From Chloroflexi bacterium 13_1_40CM_65_17 (GTDB lineage: Bacteria > Chloroflexota > Dormibacteria > Dormibacterales > Dormibacteraceae), in contig MNES01000063.1 in NCBI GenBank assembly GCA_001917815.1, forward strand, positions 23,696-87,695: DNA of 64,000 nt, read 5' to 3'. This document shows positions 47,180 to 55,876 of this stretch, piece after piece. The position numbers and the translations under genes are program-made. Below the pieces are notes generated by a model, which saw only the letters and a program-made list of their open reading frames with translations, did no database searches and was not told the DNA's origin. Numbering within the stretch: the first letter of the stretch is position 1; the number at the start of each line of letters is the position of its first letter.

Positions 47180-47719
47180 GTGACCGGCGCCGCGGGCTTT
47201 GCCGCCTGGGCCGGCGCGGCGATCATCGTCCTGGCGGACGGACGGCGAGGCCTGGCCGTCGGGATCGCACTGGTCGGCGCTGGATTCACCGTTTTGGCCT
47301 GGTTGGCGGGAGATTGGTTCGGGGGCGCGGCCCTGCTCGTGGGCGTCGCCGTCTGCGCGATCCAGCTGCTGCGCACGGGCCGGCAGGAGTGGGGCTTGAT
47401 GCCACCAGGCTCAACGGCGCGGCTGATCCTGGCCGTGGTCGGCGGCATCCTGTCGCTTTGGGTGGCGGCTTCGGTCACCACCGGCGCCGGCGCCCCCCTG
47501 AAGTTTGCATCCGTGACAGTGCTGAGCTTGCTGGCGGCGCGGCTGCTGCAGGCCCAGAAAGCGGTGCAGGTCCTCACCGCCTCCGCCGGCCTCGCCATCG
47601 CACTGGCCGGAGCATCTGCCCTAGGACGCAGCGTGCCGGGTTTGGTCCCATACCTGGTCGCGGGCGTGATCGCCGCCGGCGTCTCGTTGCTCCCGGTCGC
47701 GGAGTCCCGTGGAGCCTGA
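47180..47719 (+). CDS. small polytopic membrane protein (HyfE/NuoK-like position), unknown
   Basis: 180 aa, about 6 hydrophobic segments, sandwiched between NuoL/M-like and NuoN-like genes. Confidence 0.55.
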   Translation: MTGAAGFAAWAGAAIIVLADGRRGLAVGIALVGAGFTVLAWLAGDWFGGAALLVGVAVCAIQLLRTGRQEWGLMPPGSTARLILAVVGGILSLWVAASVTTGAGAPLKFASVTVLSLLAARLLQAQKAVQVLTASAGLAIALAGASALGRSVPGLVPYLVAGVIAAGVSLLPVAESRGA

Positions 47720-48794
47720 GCTCGCCTTCGCCCTACCCGAGGTGACCCTGTATATCTCGGCGATCAGTCGAGCAGCTCTGCTTGCCGCCGCCGGATCGCT
47801 TGCGCTCATCGTCGTCTTCCCTCCACCCAAAGCAGAGCGCGCCACCCTGTTGATGTGGGGCGTGGCCGGGATCGCCGCCATGGCGGCCATCGCGGCTGCG
47901 CCAAGCCTCGACCTGGTCATCCTTCTCACGCTGGCGATCGCCCTGCTGCATTCGGCGCTCGCCGGGCGTCGCTCGCTGGCGGCCCGACTTCGGGCGCCGG
48001 CCCTGGCGGTCGCGCTGCTCGGCCTTGCACTCGTATTCGCGCGTCTGGAAGGCCCACCGATCCTCGCGGCCTTCGCGGCGGTAGGTCTCGTCGCCGGACT
48101 GGCCGCGGCCCTGGGCGTTCTGCCGTACATCCACGAGTTCGACCCCGACGAGGTGACAGCCGCCTCGCCAATCGTTTGGATGGCCTTTCTCGGACCGGTA
48201 CTTGCCATCGCGGTGATAACGCGAGCGCGTGAGCTAATCCCAACCGCCGCTGCCGCCTTCCAGGCGATGCTGATCGGGCTCGGACTGCTGAACATCCTTT
48301 GGGGCGGCCTTGCCTCCTGGCTCACGGAAAAAGGCACATCTGCCTGGCACTACTCGTTCATGGCGGATTGGGGTCTCGTGCTGTGCGCCTTCGGCGTGCT
48401 GGTCGCCGACGGCCAGTCGGCGGCATTGCTGGTGCTCTACACCATCCTGCTGAGCCGTCTGCCGCTATACCTCTGGTCGCGCCAGCCGCTGCGCGACAGG
48501 GTTCAGACCGAAAAACCCATCAACCTCCTGGCCGCGGCGATGCTGGCGGGTTCGGCTCCGTTTGCGGGATTCGCCGCTCGTGTGCTGCTGCTCCGCGGTG
48601 CCACCCAGCTCTATTGGCCACTGGCGCTGGTGATCGCTATCGGCCTCCTCATGTGGCTGCCGCCGTCGCTCCGGCTGGGACGCAGCCTTGGCCTGCCGCG
48701 TGGCCGGCAGGCGGTGGGCGCCGGCATCGCCCTCGCGCTCAGTGTCGCGATCGGACTGTATCCGCAGCCAATTCTTTCTTTGGCCGGACTATGA
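47709..48794 (+). CDS. polytopic membrane protein, NuoN/HyfF-like degenerate antiporter subunit
   Basis: VLPYIHEFDPDEVTAASPIVWMAFLGP and GGLASWLTEKGTSAWHYSFMADWGLVL align by eye with NuoN channel-helix motifs; overlaps upstream and downstream genes. Confidence 0.6.
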   Translation: MEPELAFALPEVTLYISAISRAALLAAAGSLALIVVFPPPKAERATLLMWGVAGIAAMAAIAAAPSLDLVILLTLAIALLHSALAGRRSLAARLRAPALAVALLGLALVFARLEGPPILAAFAAVGLVAGLAAALGVLPYIHEFDPDEVTAASPIVWMAFLGPVLAIAVITRARELIPTAAAAFQAMLIGLGLLNILWGGLASWLTEKGTSAWHYSFMADWGLVLCAFGVLVADGQSAALLVLYTILLSRLPLYLWSRQPLRDRVQTEKPINLLAAAMLAGSAPFAGFAARVLLLRGATQLYWPLALVIAIGLLMWLPPSLRLGRSLGLPRGRQAVGAGIALALSVAIGLYPQPILSLAGL

Positions 48795-49600
48795 GCAGGA
48801 TCCTCATCCAGCTCGCGACGCATTCGGTGGCGCTGCTGCTGTATCCCGGCCTTGTCACGATCGCTCTGTTCGGCAGCGCGGCCGAAAGCGTATGGGTGCG
48901 CGTCACGGAGCGGCGCTGGGTGCTGCCGGAATTTCCATGGCATCGCCCGTCGGCCGTGCTGACCACGGCAGCCATAGCTTCGATGCTCGCTTGCGTCCAG
49001 CTCGCCGCTCCGTTCAACCCGGTGCCATCGGAGGAGCGCAACCTGATCGTCGCCGCGATCTCGCTTGGAATCATCGTCTGGGCAGAGCTCGCGATTGGCG
49101 CCGAGCTTTTCGGCGAACCAGGCCTGCTCCTGTTGATCCAGTGCTGCTGGTTCGTGGCGGTCCTGGGTCCGGCGGTCGAACCGCAGAGCCTGCGCCCGCA
49201 AGTGCTGGGGGGGGTGTTGGTTCCATCGCTGCTTCCACTCAAGGTCGCGAGCGGAATCCTTTATCTGTTGTGCCTTCCGGCGCTGCTCAAGCTGTGGCCG
49301 GTGCCGGTGCCGGGTGAGAGGCGAGCCACTCGGCGGCTCGACGCGCTGCGTGTGCTCTCGTGGTGGCCATACTGCGGCCTGTTCGCGACGCTCTACTTTC
49401 CGCCGTCGCCGGACGAATTGCTCGGCATCGCGCGATTCATCGGCCTGAGCGTGCTCGTCGCCGCGATCTGCGTGGTCTTGGGTGTGCTCATGAGACGGCG
49501 GGGCGCGGAGCCTGCGCGCGGAATCTATCGAAAGGGCATCGCGCCCTTCGCGGGCCTGGTTCTGGTGCTGGTGGTAGGGACTTCACTGCTTCTTCGCTGA
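48791..49600 (+). CDS. polytopic membrane protein, possibly NuoH/HyfC-like
   Basis: About 8 hydrophobic segments; ATGA overlap with upstream gene. Confidence 0.5.
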   Translation: MSRILIQLATHSVALLLYPGLVTIALFGSAAESVWVRVTERRWVLPEFPWHRPSAVLTTAAIASMLACVQLAAPFNPVPSEERNLIVAAISLGIIVWAELAIGAELFGEPGLLLLIQCCWFVAVLGPAVEPQSLRPQVLGGVLVPSLLPLKVASGILYLLCLPALLKLWPVPVPGERRATRRLDALRVLSWWPYCGLFATLYFPPSPDELLGIARFIGLSVLVAAICVVLGVLMRRRGAEPARGIYRKGIAPFAGLVLVLVVGTSLLLR

Positions 49601-49644
49601 TCAGGGGTACTAACACACTAGGTATGGTGTAAAGCTGTAGAAAG

Positions 49645-49665
49645 CACCCCTACGGGGTGTATGAT
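49645..49665 (+). promoter_or_regulatory. hairpin/dyad CACCCC-TAC-GGGGTG directly followed by TATGAT, upstream of mreB
   Basis: Direct sequence reading. Confidence 0.5.
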
Positions 49666-49717
49666 CCGGGGCGTCCCGCGCTTTGGCTAACCTCTTGCAT
49701 GCGTTCCTGCTACAGCC

Positions 49718-50776
49718 ATGAGCTTGCTGACCTCTGTGTTGGGGATCTGGTCGGCCGACATCGGCATCGACCTCGGGACCGCCAACACCCTGGTGCATGT
49801 CCGCGGACGGGGCATCGTCGTCAACGAGCCTTCGGTGGTGGCGGTGAGCACGCTCACCGGCCAGGTCCTCAGCGTCGGCACCGAGGCGCGCCGAATGCTC
49901 GGGCGGACGCCGGCGGACATCGTTGCGATGCGCCCCCTCCGCGACGGTGTGATCGCGGACTTCGAGCACACCGAGCAGATGATCAGGCACTTCATCGCGC
50001 GGGCACACAACCGCGCGTGGCACATCAGCCACCCTCGAATCGTGATCGGGATTCCATCCGGAGTCACCGAGGTCGAAAAACGCGCCGTCACCGACGCGGC
50101 AACGATGGCGGGGGCGCGCGAAGCGCATCTGATCGAGGAGCCGATGGCGGCTGCAATCGGCTCCGGGCTCCCGATCCAGTCCGCCGCCGGGTCGATGGTC
50201 GTCGACATCGGTGGCGGCACCACCGAGGTTGCGGTCATCTCGCTAGGCGGAATCGTGGCGGCGACCTCGGCGCGGGTGGGCGGCGACGAGATGGACGAGG
50301 CGATCGTCCAATACGTGCGCCGCAACATGGGCCTGCTGATCGGCGAGCGCACCGCCGAAGACATCAAGATCGCCATGGGCTCCGCTTTTCCGATGGCCGA
50401 CGAGCGATCGTTCCTCGTTCGCGGTCGCGACCTCATCACCGGCCTGCCGAAGACCGTGGAGATGACCACCGCCCACGTACGCGAGGCGTTGAGCGGTGTG
50501 CTCATCGACATCGTGCGCGCCGTCCGCTCGACGCTCGACACGACCCCCGCAGAGCTGGTCGAGGACATCATCGAGCGCGGCATGGTTGCCTGCGGCGGAG
50601 GTGCGTTGCTCGCCGGCCTGGACCAGCTCCTCGCGCACGAAACCCTGATGCCGGTCCGCGTTGCCGAGGACCCGCTGACCTGCGTGGTCCGCGGCACCGG
50701 AATCGTCCTCGACGAGATCGACACGCTGAACCGGGTGCTCCTGCGCACGCGGCGCGCGCGAGCACTTCGTTCCTAG
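49718..50776 (+). CDS. mreB: rod shape-determining actin homolog MreB
   Basis: IGIDLGTANTLV, IGIPSGVTEVEKRAV, VVDIGGGTTEVAVIS, CGGGALLAGLD. Confidence 0.96.
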   Translation: MSLLTSVLGIWSADIGIDLGTANTLVHVRGRGIVVNEPSVVAVSTLTGQVLSVGTEARRMLGRTPADIVAMRPLRDGVIADFEHTEQMIRHFIARAHNRAWHISHPRIVIGIPSGVTEVEKRAVTDAATMAGAREAHLIEEPMAAAIGSGLPIQSAAGSMVVDIGGGTTEVAVISLGGIVAATSARVGGDEMDEAIVQYVRRNMGLLIGERTAEDIKIAMGSAFPMADERSFLVRGRDLITGLPKTVEMTTAHVREALSGVLIDIVRAVRSTLDTTPAELVEDIIERGMVACGGGALLAGLDQLLAHETLMPVRVAEDPLTCVVRGTGIVLDEIDTLNRVLLRTRRARALRS

Positions 50777-50780
50777 GCCG

Positions 50781-51596
50781 ATGTATGGGAGGGCCCGGCC
50801 GCGGTCGACGGGTCGATTCCTGGCGCTCGCCGCGGCGATGCTTGCCCTCGCGGTGCTGTCTCAGCAGTCATGGGCGGAGGGTGTCCGCGGCTCCGCGAAA
50901 AGCGCTCTGGCGCCATTGGAGGCTCAGATGATGTCGGTCGCCTCCGCGGTCGAGCACGCAACAGCGATCTTCGGCGACATCGCAAGCCTGCGTGCGCAAA
51001 GCCGGCGCTTGAATGCTGAGAACCAGGACCTCAAGCGCCAGGTAGCCGAGCTGAATGCGGCCGCGCTCGACAACAAGGAGCTGCGGCAGGCGCTGGACTT
51101 CCAGCGCGCATTCGGTCATAAAACCGCGGTCGCCGAGGTCGTCGGTCGCGGCCCCGACGCGTTCAGCCGCACGCTCCAGATCGACCGCGGAACGAATGAT
51201 GGAGTGCGCGCTGGAATGATCGTCGTCAGCGGGGCGGGCCTGGTCGGGCGCGTGCGCGAGACGGGACCTCACGGCGCCATTGTGCAGACGCTCGCCGACC
51301 CGCAGAGCCGCGCCAATGTCTACCTGTCTGGATCCGGGCTGCAGGGGACGATCATCGGCGGCCCGGCGGCGCTACAGCTGCAGCTCGAGCACCGCCTTGG
51401 TGCAACCGCGTCCAAGGGCGAGTGGGCAATCACCAGCGGCATCGGCGGCGGTTATCCCCGTGGTCTGGTGGTCGGCGATGTCACCAGCGTCATACACAGC
51501 GATGCCGCTACCGTCGATACGGCCCTCGTCGATTGGGTCAACGATCCCGCGGCCATGAGCCTCGTCATCGTGGTCATGGATTTCACGCCTGCATGA
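50781..51596 (+). CDS. mreC: rod shape-determining protein MreC
   Basis: N-terminal TM plus coiled coil, AEVVGRGPDAFSRTLQIDRGTNDGVRAGMIVVSGAGLVGRV. Confidence 0.93.
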   Translation: MYGRARPRSTGRFLALAAAMLALAVLSQQSWAEGVRGSAKSALAPLEAQMMSVASAVEHATAIFGDIASLRAQSRRLNAENQDLKRQVAELNAAALDNKELRQALDFQRAFGHKTAVAEVVGRGPDAFSRTLQIDRGTNDGVRAGMIVVSGAGLVGRVRETGPHGAIVQTLADPQSRANVYLSGSGLQGTIIGGPAALQLQLEHRLGATASKGEWAITSGIGGGYPRGLVVGDVTSVIHSDAATVDTALVDWVNDPAAMSLVIVVMDFTPA

Positions 51597-52093
51597 AGGC
51601 AGTGGCCGGCCTGCTCTTCTTGCTGGCGGCGGCGCTGGTCCAGGTCACGTGGGCCTCGCGGCTCGAGGTCGCGGGGGCGTTTCCGAACGTGGTTCTCATC
51701 GCAATCATCGGGTTTACGTGGTCTCAAGGCGTGCGCGCCGGGCTGCTCTGGGCGTGCGTCGGGGGTCTCCTGCTCGACCTCAACGCCCCGGGTCCGCTGG
51801 GCCCGCACGCGCTGGCCCTCCTCGTGAGCGCCTACGTGACCGGCTTCTGGGCCCGCAACCTCGACCGAGAGAGCCCATTGCACCCCGCCGGCGCTGCCGC
51901 GGCCGGCACCGTGCTGTATTCGCTCGTGCTGATCGGCGCTGACACTGTCCTGGGCCTACCCATTCCTGCTTTTCGGACCGCGCTGCAGCTGGTGATTGCG
52001 GCGTCCGTTTACAACGCAGCAGTGATGCCGCTCGCGCTGCTCGCGTTGCGGCGCGTGACCGTCGGTCTTCGCTGGGAGCCGTCGGCCACTTGA
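51593..52093 (+). CDS. mreD: rod shape-determining protein MreD
   Basis: Small polytopic protein between mreC and mrdA, ATGA overlap. Confidence 0.85.
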   Translation: MKAVAGLLFLLAAALVQVTWASRLEVAGAFPNVVLIAIIGFTWSQGVRAGLLWACVGGLLLDLNAPGPLGPHALALLVSAYVTGFWARNLDRESPLHPAGAAAAGTVLYSLVLIGADTVLGLPIPAFRTALQLVIAASVYNAAVMPLALLALRRVTVGLRWEPSAT

Positions 52094-53985
52094 TCGACCC
52101 AGGCCGGTTGATCGAGCTTGGCGGCGCTGCGCCTCGGCCGCGATGGTCGGTGAGGATGGTGGCCGCGGCCGTGCTAGTGGTGCTCCTCGTCGGAGTCCTT
52201 TCGCTGAAGCTCGCGCAGCTGCAGGTCTACGACTCGGCAACGCTCGCTGGGCTTGCCCGGGCCAACACGGTCCATCGCGTCGTCCTCGAAGCCGACCGCG
52301 GGATCATCTACGACCGGCACGCTGTGCCCCTGGTGCAGAACACGCCGGTCTGGAATCTCGAGATCGTGCCCGCTGATCTGCCCGCGGACGCTCGAGGACG
52401 CGCCGCAGAGCTCGCCGCAATCGCAGCGCTCACGGGCCAGCCCGAAGACGGGCTGCACGCGGTGCTCGGAGTCGCCGACCCGTTCACCCCCGCCCGCGTG
52501 GGCCCGGACCTCACCGACGCGCAGGTCCTTGCCTTCAACGAACGCTTGCCGGCTCTCGCAGGCGTGTCGCTTGCTCATCATGCGGTGCGCACGTATGCGG
52601 ATCCCATGACGTTCGGGCACGTCGTCGGATATGTGGGCCCGCTCGACGACGAAGACCTGAAGCGGCTCAGGCCGCGCGGCTACCAGCCCGATGAGGTCGT
52701 CGGCAAGGTCGGTGTGGAGGCCGGCCTGGAATCGATTCTTCGTGGCACCAACGGGTGGGCCGATGTCGAGGTCGACGCGCGGGGGCAGATCGTCAAGACC
52801 ATCGCGATGCAGCCGCCGGTGGCCGGGCACGCGGTGTACCTGACCATCGATGCGTCGCTGCAGAGCGCAACAGCGCAGGCGCTCGCGGCCGGCCTGCAGC
52901 GCGATCACAAAACCGCGGGCGCGTCGGTCGTCATCGATCCGCAGTCGGGCGAGGTGCTCTCGCTGGTCAGCCTGCCTGGTTATGACACCAACCTCTTCAC
53001 GCACGGGATCTCACACGCGGCCTACAACCGCCTGGTCACAGACCCGGACCGGCCCCTGCTCAACCGCGCGATCGCGGGCCAATACGCGCCCGGATCGACT
53101 TTCAAGATGGTGACGGCGACGGCCGGCCTCCAGGAAGGCAAGATCACCGCGCAGACATTGCTCGGCTGCCCGAGCTATCTGTCATACGGCGGCTGGGTCT
53201 ATCACAACTGGGCGAGCTACAACCTCGGCTACATGAATGTCGCCAAGGCACTTGCGGTGTCGTGCGACACCTTCTTCTATCAGGTCGCGGCCATGGTCGG
53301 TGACGTGACGCTTGCGCGGTACGCGCGGGCCTTTGGATTCGGGCAGGCGAAAGCCATCGAGATGCCGGGTGTGCAGCCGGGACTCGTGCCGGATCGAATC
53401 TGGAAGCAGCTGCAATGCGACGCCCCTGACCTCAACTCGGACTCCTGTCGCTGGACGTTGGGCGACACGATCACATTCGGTATCGGCCAGTCGGCCCTGC
53501 TCACGACGCCGCTCAACCAGGCCGTGTATGCCGCCGCGCTTGCCAATGGCGGCCAGGTTCTCCAGCCGACGCTCGTCTATCAGGTGCGCGACGCAGGCGG
53601 TGAGGTGATCTCCACCCACCAAAGGCAAGTGGTCGACAGCGTTCCCGCCTCGCCGGCCAACCTGGAAGCCGTGCGCGAGGGTATGCGCCAGGAGATCAAC
53701 CGCCCGTACAACATGAATTACTGGTTCCGCTCCGCGGGCGTGCCTGCAGACGGCGGCGGCAAGACCGGCACCGCGCAGTGGGGCGGAAGCGGGCTCGACC
53801 TCCCGACTCATGCGTGGTTCGTGTTCTTCGCCCCTTACTCACAGCCCGACGTGGCGTTGTCGGTCTTCGTCGAGCGCGGCGAGCTGTCGGAGGTCGAGGC
53901 GGCGCCGATCGGAGTCCAGATCATGAAATTCTTCAATGGCAGTCGGGCCGCGATTCACACAGCCACCCCCAAAGCTCTGGCATGA
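52090..53985 (+). CDS. mrdA: penicillin-binding protein 2
   Basis: RGIIYDRHAVPLVQN, YAPGSTFKMVTA (SxxK), KTGTAQW. Confidence 0.94.
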   Translation: MIDPGRLIELGGAAPRPRWSVRMVAAAVLVVLLVGVLSLKLAQLQVYDSATLAGLARANTVHRVVLEADRGIIYDRHAVPLVQNTPVWNLEIVPADLPADARGRAAELAAIAALTGQPEDGLHAVLGVADPFTPARVGPDLTDAQVLAFNERLPALAGVSLAHHAVRTYADPMTFGHVVGYVGPLDDEDLKRLRPRGYQPDEVVGKVGVEAGLESILRGTNGWADVEVDARGQIVKTIAMQPPVAGHAVYLTIDASLQSATAQALAAGLQRDHKTAGASVVIDPQSGEVLSLVSLPGYDTNLFTHGISHAAYNRLVTDPDRPLLNRAIAGQYAPGSTFKMVTATAGLQEGKITAQTLLGCPSYLSYGGWVYHNWASYNLGYMNVAKALAVSCDTFFYQVAAMVGDVTLARYARAFGFGQAKAIEMPGVQPGLVPDRIWKQLQCDAPDLNSDSCRWTLGDTITFGIGQSALLTTPLNQAVYAAALANGGQVLQPTLVYQVRDAGGEVISTHQRQVVDSVPASPANLEAVREGMRQEINRPYNMNYWFRSAGVPADGGGKTGTAQWGGSGLDLPTHAWFVFFAPYSQPDVALSVFVERGELSEVEAAPIGVQIMKFFNGSRAAIHTATPKALA

Positions 53986-55094
53986 GAGCGGCCGTGTGGA
54001 ACCGGCTCGACCATCTGCAGCCGCTGCTGGCCGGGATGCTCGTGGCGCTGGGCTTGATGACGGTGTACAGCGCCCGCGCCGACTGGATGCGGCAGCTCGT
54101 CTGGGTGATTCTGGGCGCCGCGGCGTACGCCGCCGCGACCGCGTTCGATTACCGGCGATTGCGCGCGCTCGCGCCCTGGCTCTACCTGGCGATGCTGGCC
54201 ATGCTCATCTCCGTTCGCCTGCTCGGACGGACCACGCTGGGTGCGCAGCGATGGCTGTCCGTCGGCGGCTTTCCCCTCCAGCCTTCTGAGCTGTCCAAGC
54301 TCATGCTGGTGCTGGTCCTGGCCGCATACCTCAGCCGGCTGGATAGGATTTCGTGGCGCGCGTTCATCGCGGCTATCGGCCTCGTGGCCCCGGTCGCGGC
54401 GCTCATCCTCCTCCAGCCCGACCTCGGCACGACCATCGTGGTCGTCGCCGTCGCCATGGGGATGCTGTTCCTCGGCGGCGCGCGAGTCGTCCAGCTCGGT
54501 TCGGTCGCCGCGTGCGCGGTCGTGGTGATTCCCCTGCTGCCGCACCTTCTGCACGGCTACCAGCGGCGGCGTCTCGAGATTTTCCTGAATCCAAACTCCG
54601 ACCCGCTGGGGGCGGGGTACAACCTCCTTCAAGCTCGCATCGCGGTCGGCGCCGGCGGCCTGTTCGGGCAGGGGTGGCTCCACGGCCTGCAGGGGGCGCT
54701 GGGCTTCGTTCCCGAGCGCGCCACCGACTTCGTTTTCGCCGTCTTCGCCGAGCAGTTCGGGCTCCTTGGATCGCTGCTCCTGCTGGCGATCTTCGGCACT
54801 CTTTTGATCCGGCTGCTGCGCTCGGCGGCGGCAGCTCCGGACCGGTTCGGCGCGCTGGTGGCGGCCGGCGTGTTCGTGATGATCTTCGCGCAGGTGGTCG
54901 AGAACGTGGGCATGAACATCGGTCTGCTCCCGATCGCCGGCATTCCCCTGCCACTGATCTCGTACGGGGGATCGGCAACGGTGACCACGCTCGCGGCACT
55001 GGGATTGGTCCAGTCGGTGACGCTGCGCCGGCCCCTGCTGCTCCGACCGCAGGCCGGCTGGTCCGGTAATATCACCGTTCGTGCCCAAGCCTGA
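53982..55094 (+). CDS. rodA: rod shape-determining SEDS protein RodA
   Basis: GAQRWLSVGGFPLQPSELSKL, QPDLGTT, ERATDFVFAVFAEQFGLLG, GIPLPLISYGGSAT. Confidence 0.95.
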   Translation: MRAAVWNRLDHLQPLLAGMLVALGLMTVYSARADWMRQLVWVILGAAAYAAATAFDYRRLRALAPWLYLAMLAMLISVRLLGRTTLGAQRWLSVGGFPLQPSELSKLMLVLVLAAYLSRLDRISWRAFIAAIGLVAPVAALILLQPDLGTTIVVVAVAMGMLFLGGARVVQLGSVAACAVVVIPLLPHLLHGYQRRRLEIFLNPNSDPLGAGYNLLQARIAVGAGGLFGQGWLHGLQGALGFVPERATDFVFAVFAEQFGLLGSLLLLAIFGTLLIRLLRSAAAAPDRFGALVAAGVFVMIFAQVVENVGMNIGLLPIAGIPLPLISYGGSATVTTLAALGLVQSVTLRRPLLLRPQAGWSGNITVRAQA

Positions 55095-55599
55095 GGGATC
55101 GCTGTCGGCTGTCGTCGTCAGCGGCGGAAAGCAGTACCGCGTAGCACCGGGAGACAAAATCCTGGTCGACCGCCTCGCCGCCGAGCCCGGCTCGTCGGTA
55201 AAGCTGGATCGCGTCCTGCTCGTGCGCGACGGTTCCGACATCAAGGTCGGAGCGCCCGCGATCGACGGAATCGCCGTCGATGCGAAGGTGCTCGCGCACA
55301 GCCGCGGCCCGCGGATCGAGACCCTGCGCTACAAATCCAAGAAGCGCGTGCGCGTGCACCGGGGCGGCCGCGCGGACTATACGGCCCTGGAGATCCTCGC
55401 CGTGGGCGGGCTCAAGGTGGCCACAGGCACGGAAAGCGAAATCGAGCCTGCGAAAGCCAAGGCAGCGTCGGGGCGCAAGGCAAAGACCGCGAAGCCCACC
55501 GCGAAGGCGGCCATCAACGCCAAGGTCGAAACGGAGGCGAAGGCTGCCGAAGAGAAGCCCAAGCGCGCCGCACGCAAATCGAAGAAGGACACCGAATAA
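55081..55599 (+). CDS. rplU: 50S ribosomal protein bL21 with Lys/Ala-rich C-terminal extension
   Basis: SAVVVSGGKQYRVAPGDKILVDRL, VRVHRGGRADYTALEI. Confidence 0.92.
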   Translation: MPKPEGSLSAVVVSGGKQYRVAPGDKILVDRLAAEPGSSVKLDRVLLVRDGSDIKVGAPAIDGIAVDAKVLAHSRGPRIETLRYKSKKRVRVHRGGRADYTALEILAVGGLKVATGTESEIEPAKAKAASGRKAKTAKPTAKAAINAKVETEAKAAEEKPKRAARKSKKDTE

Positions 55600-55854
55600 A
55601 TGGCACATAAGAAGGGCGGCGGCTCGTCCCGCAACGGTCGCGACTCCCAGCCGAAGATGCTGGGCGTGAAGATCTACGCCGGCCAGACCGTTGACGCGGG
55701 CGCAATCTTGGTTCGGCAGCGTGGGACCAGGATCAACCCGGGCACAGGGGTCGGCCTCGGCCGCGACCACACGCTTTTCGCCCTCGTGCCGGGCGAGGTG
55801 CGATACGAGCGGGTGGGCAAGGACGGCCGGCGCGTCAGCGTCGTCGCGCAGTAG
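55600..55854 (+). CDS. rpmA: 50S ribosomal protein bL27
   Basis: [48 protein letters not shown]. Confidence 0.97.
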   Translation: MAHKKGGGSSRNGRDSQPKMLGVKIYAGQTVDAGAILVRQRGTRINPGTGVGLGRDHTLFALVPGEVRYERVGKDGRRVSVVAQ

Positions 55855-55876
55855 CCACGGCACCAGCCGGCGCAGG

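Noticed and set aside
53955-55244. 429-aa minus ORF antisense to rodA/rplU
   Set aside because: Low-complexity R/Q/E/H-rich mirror ORF
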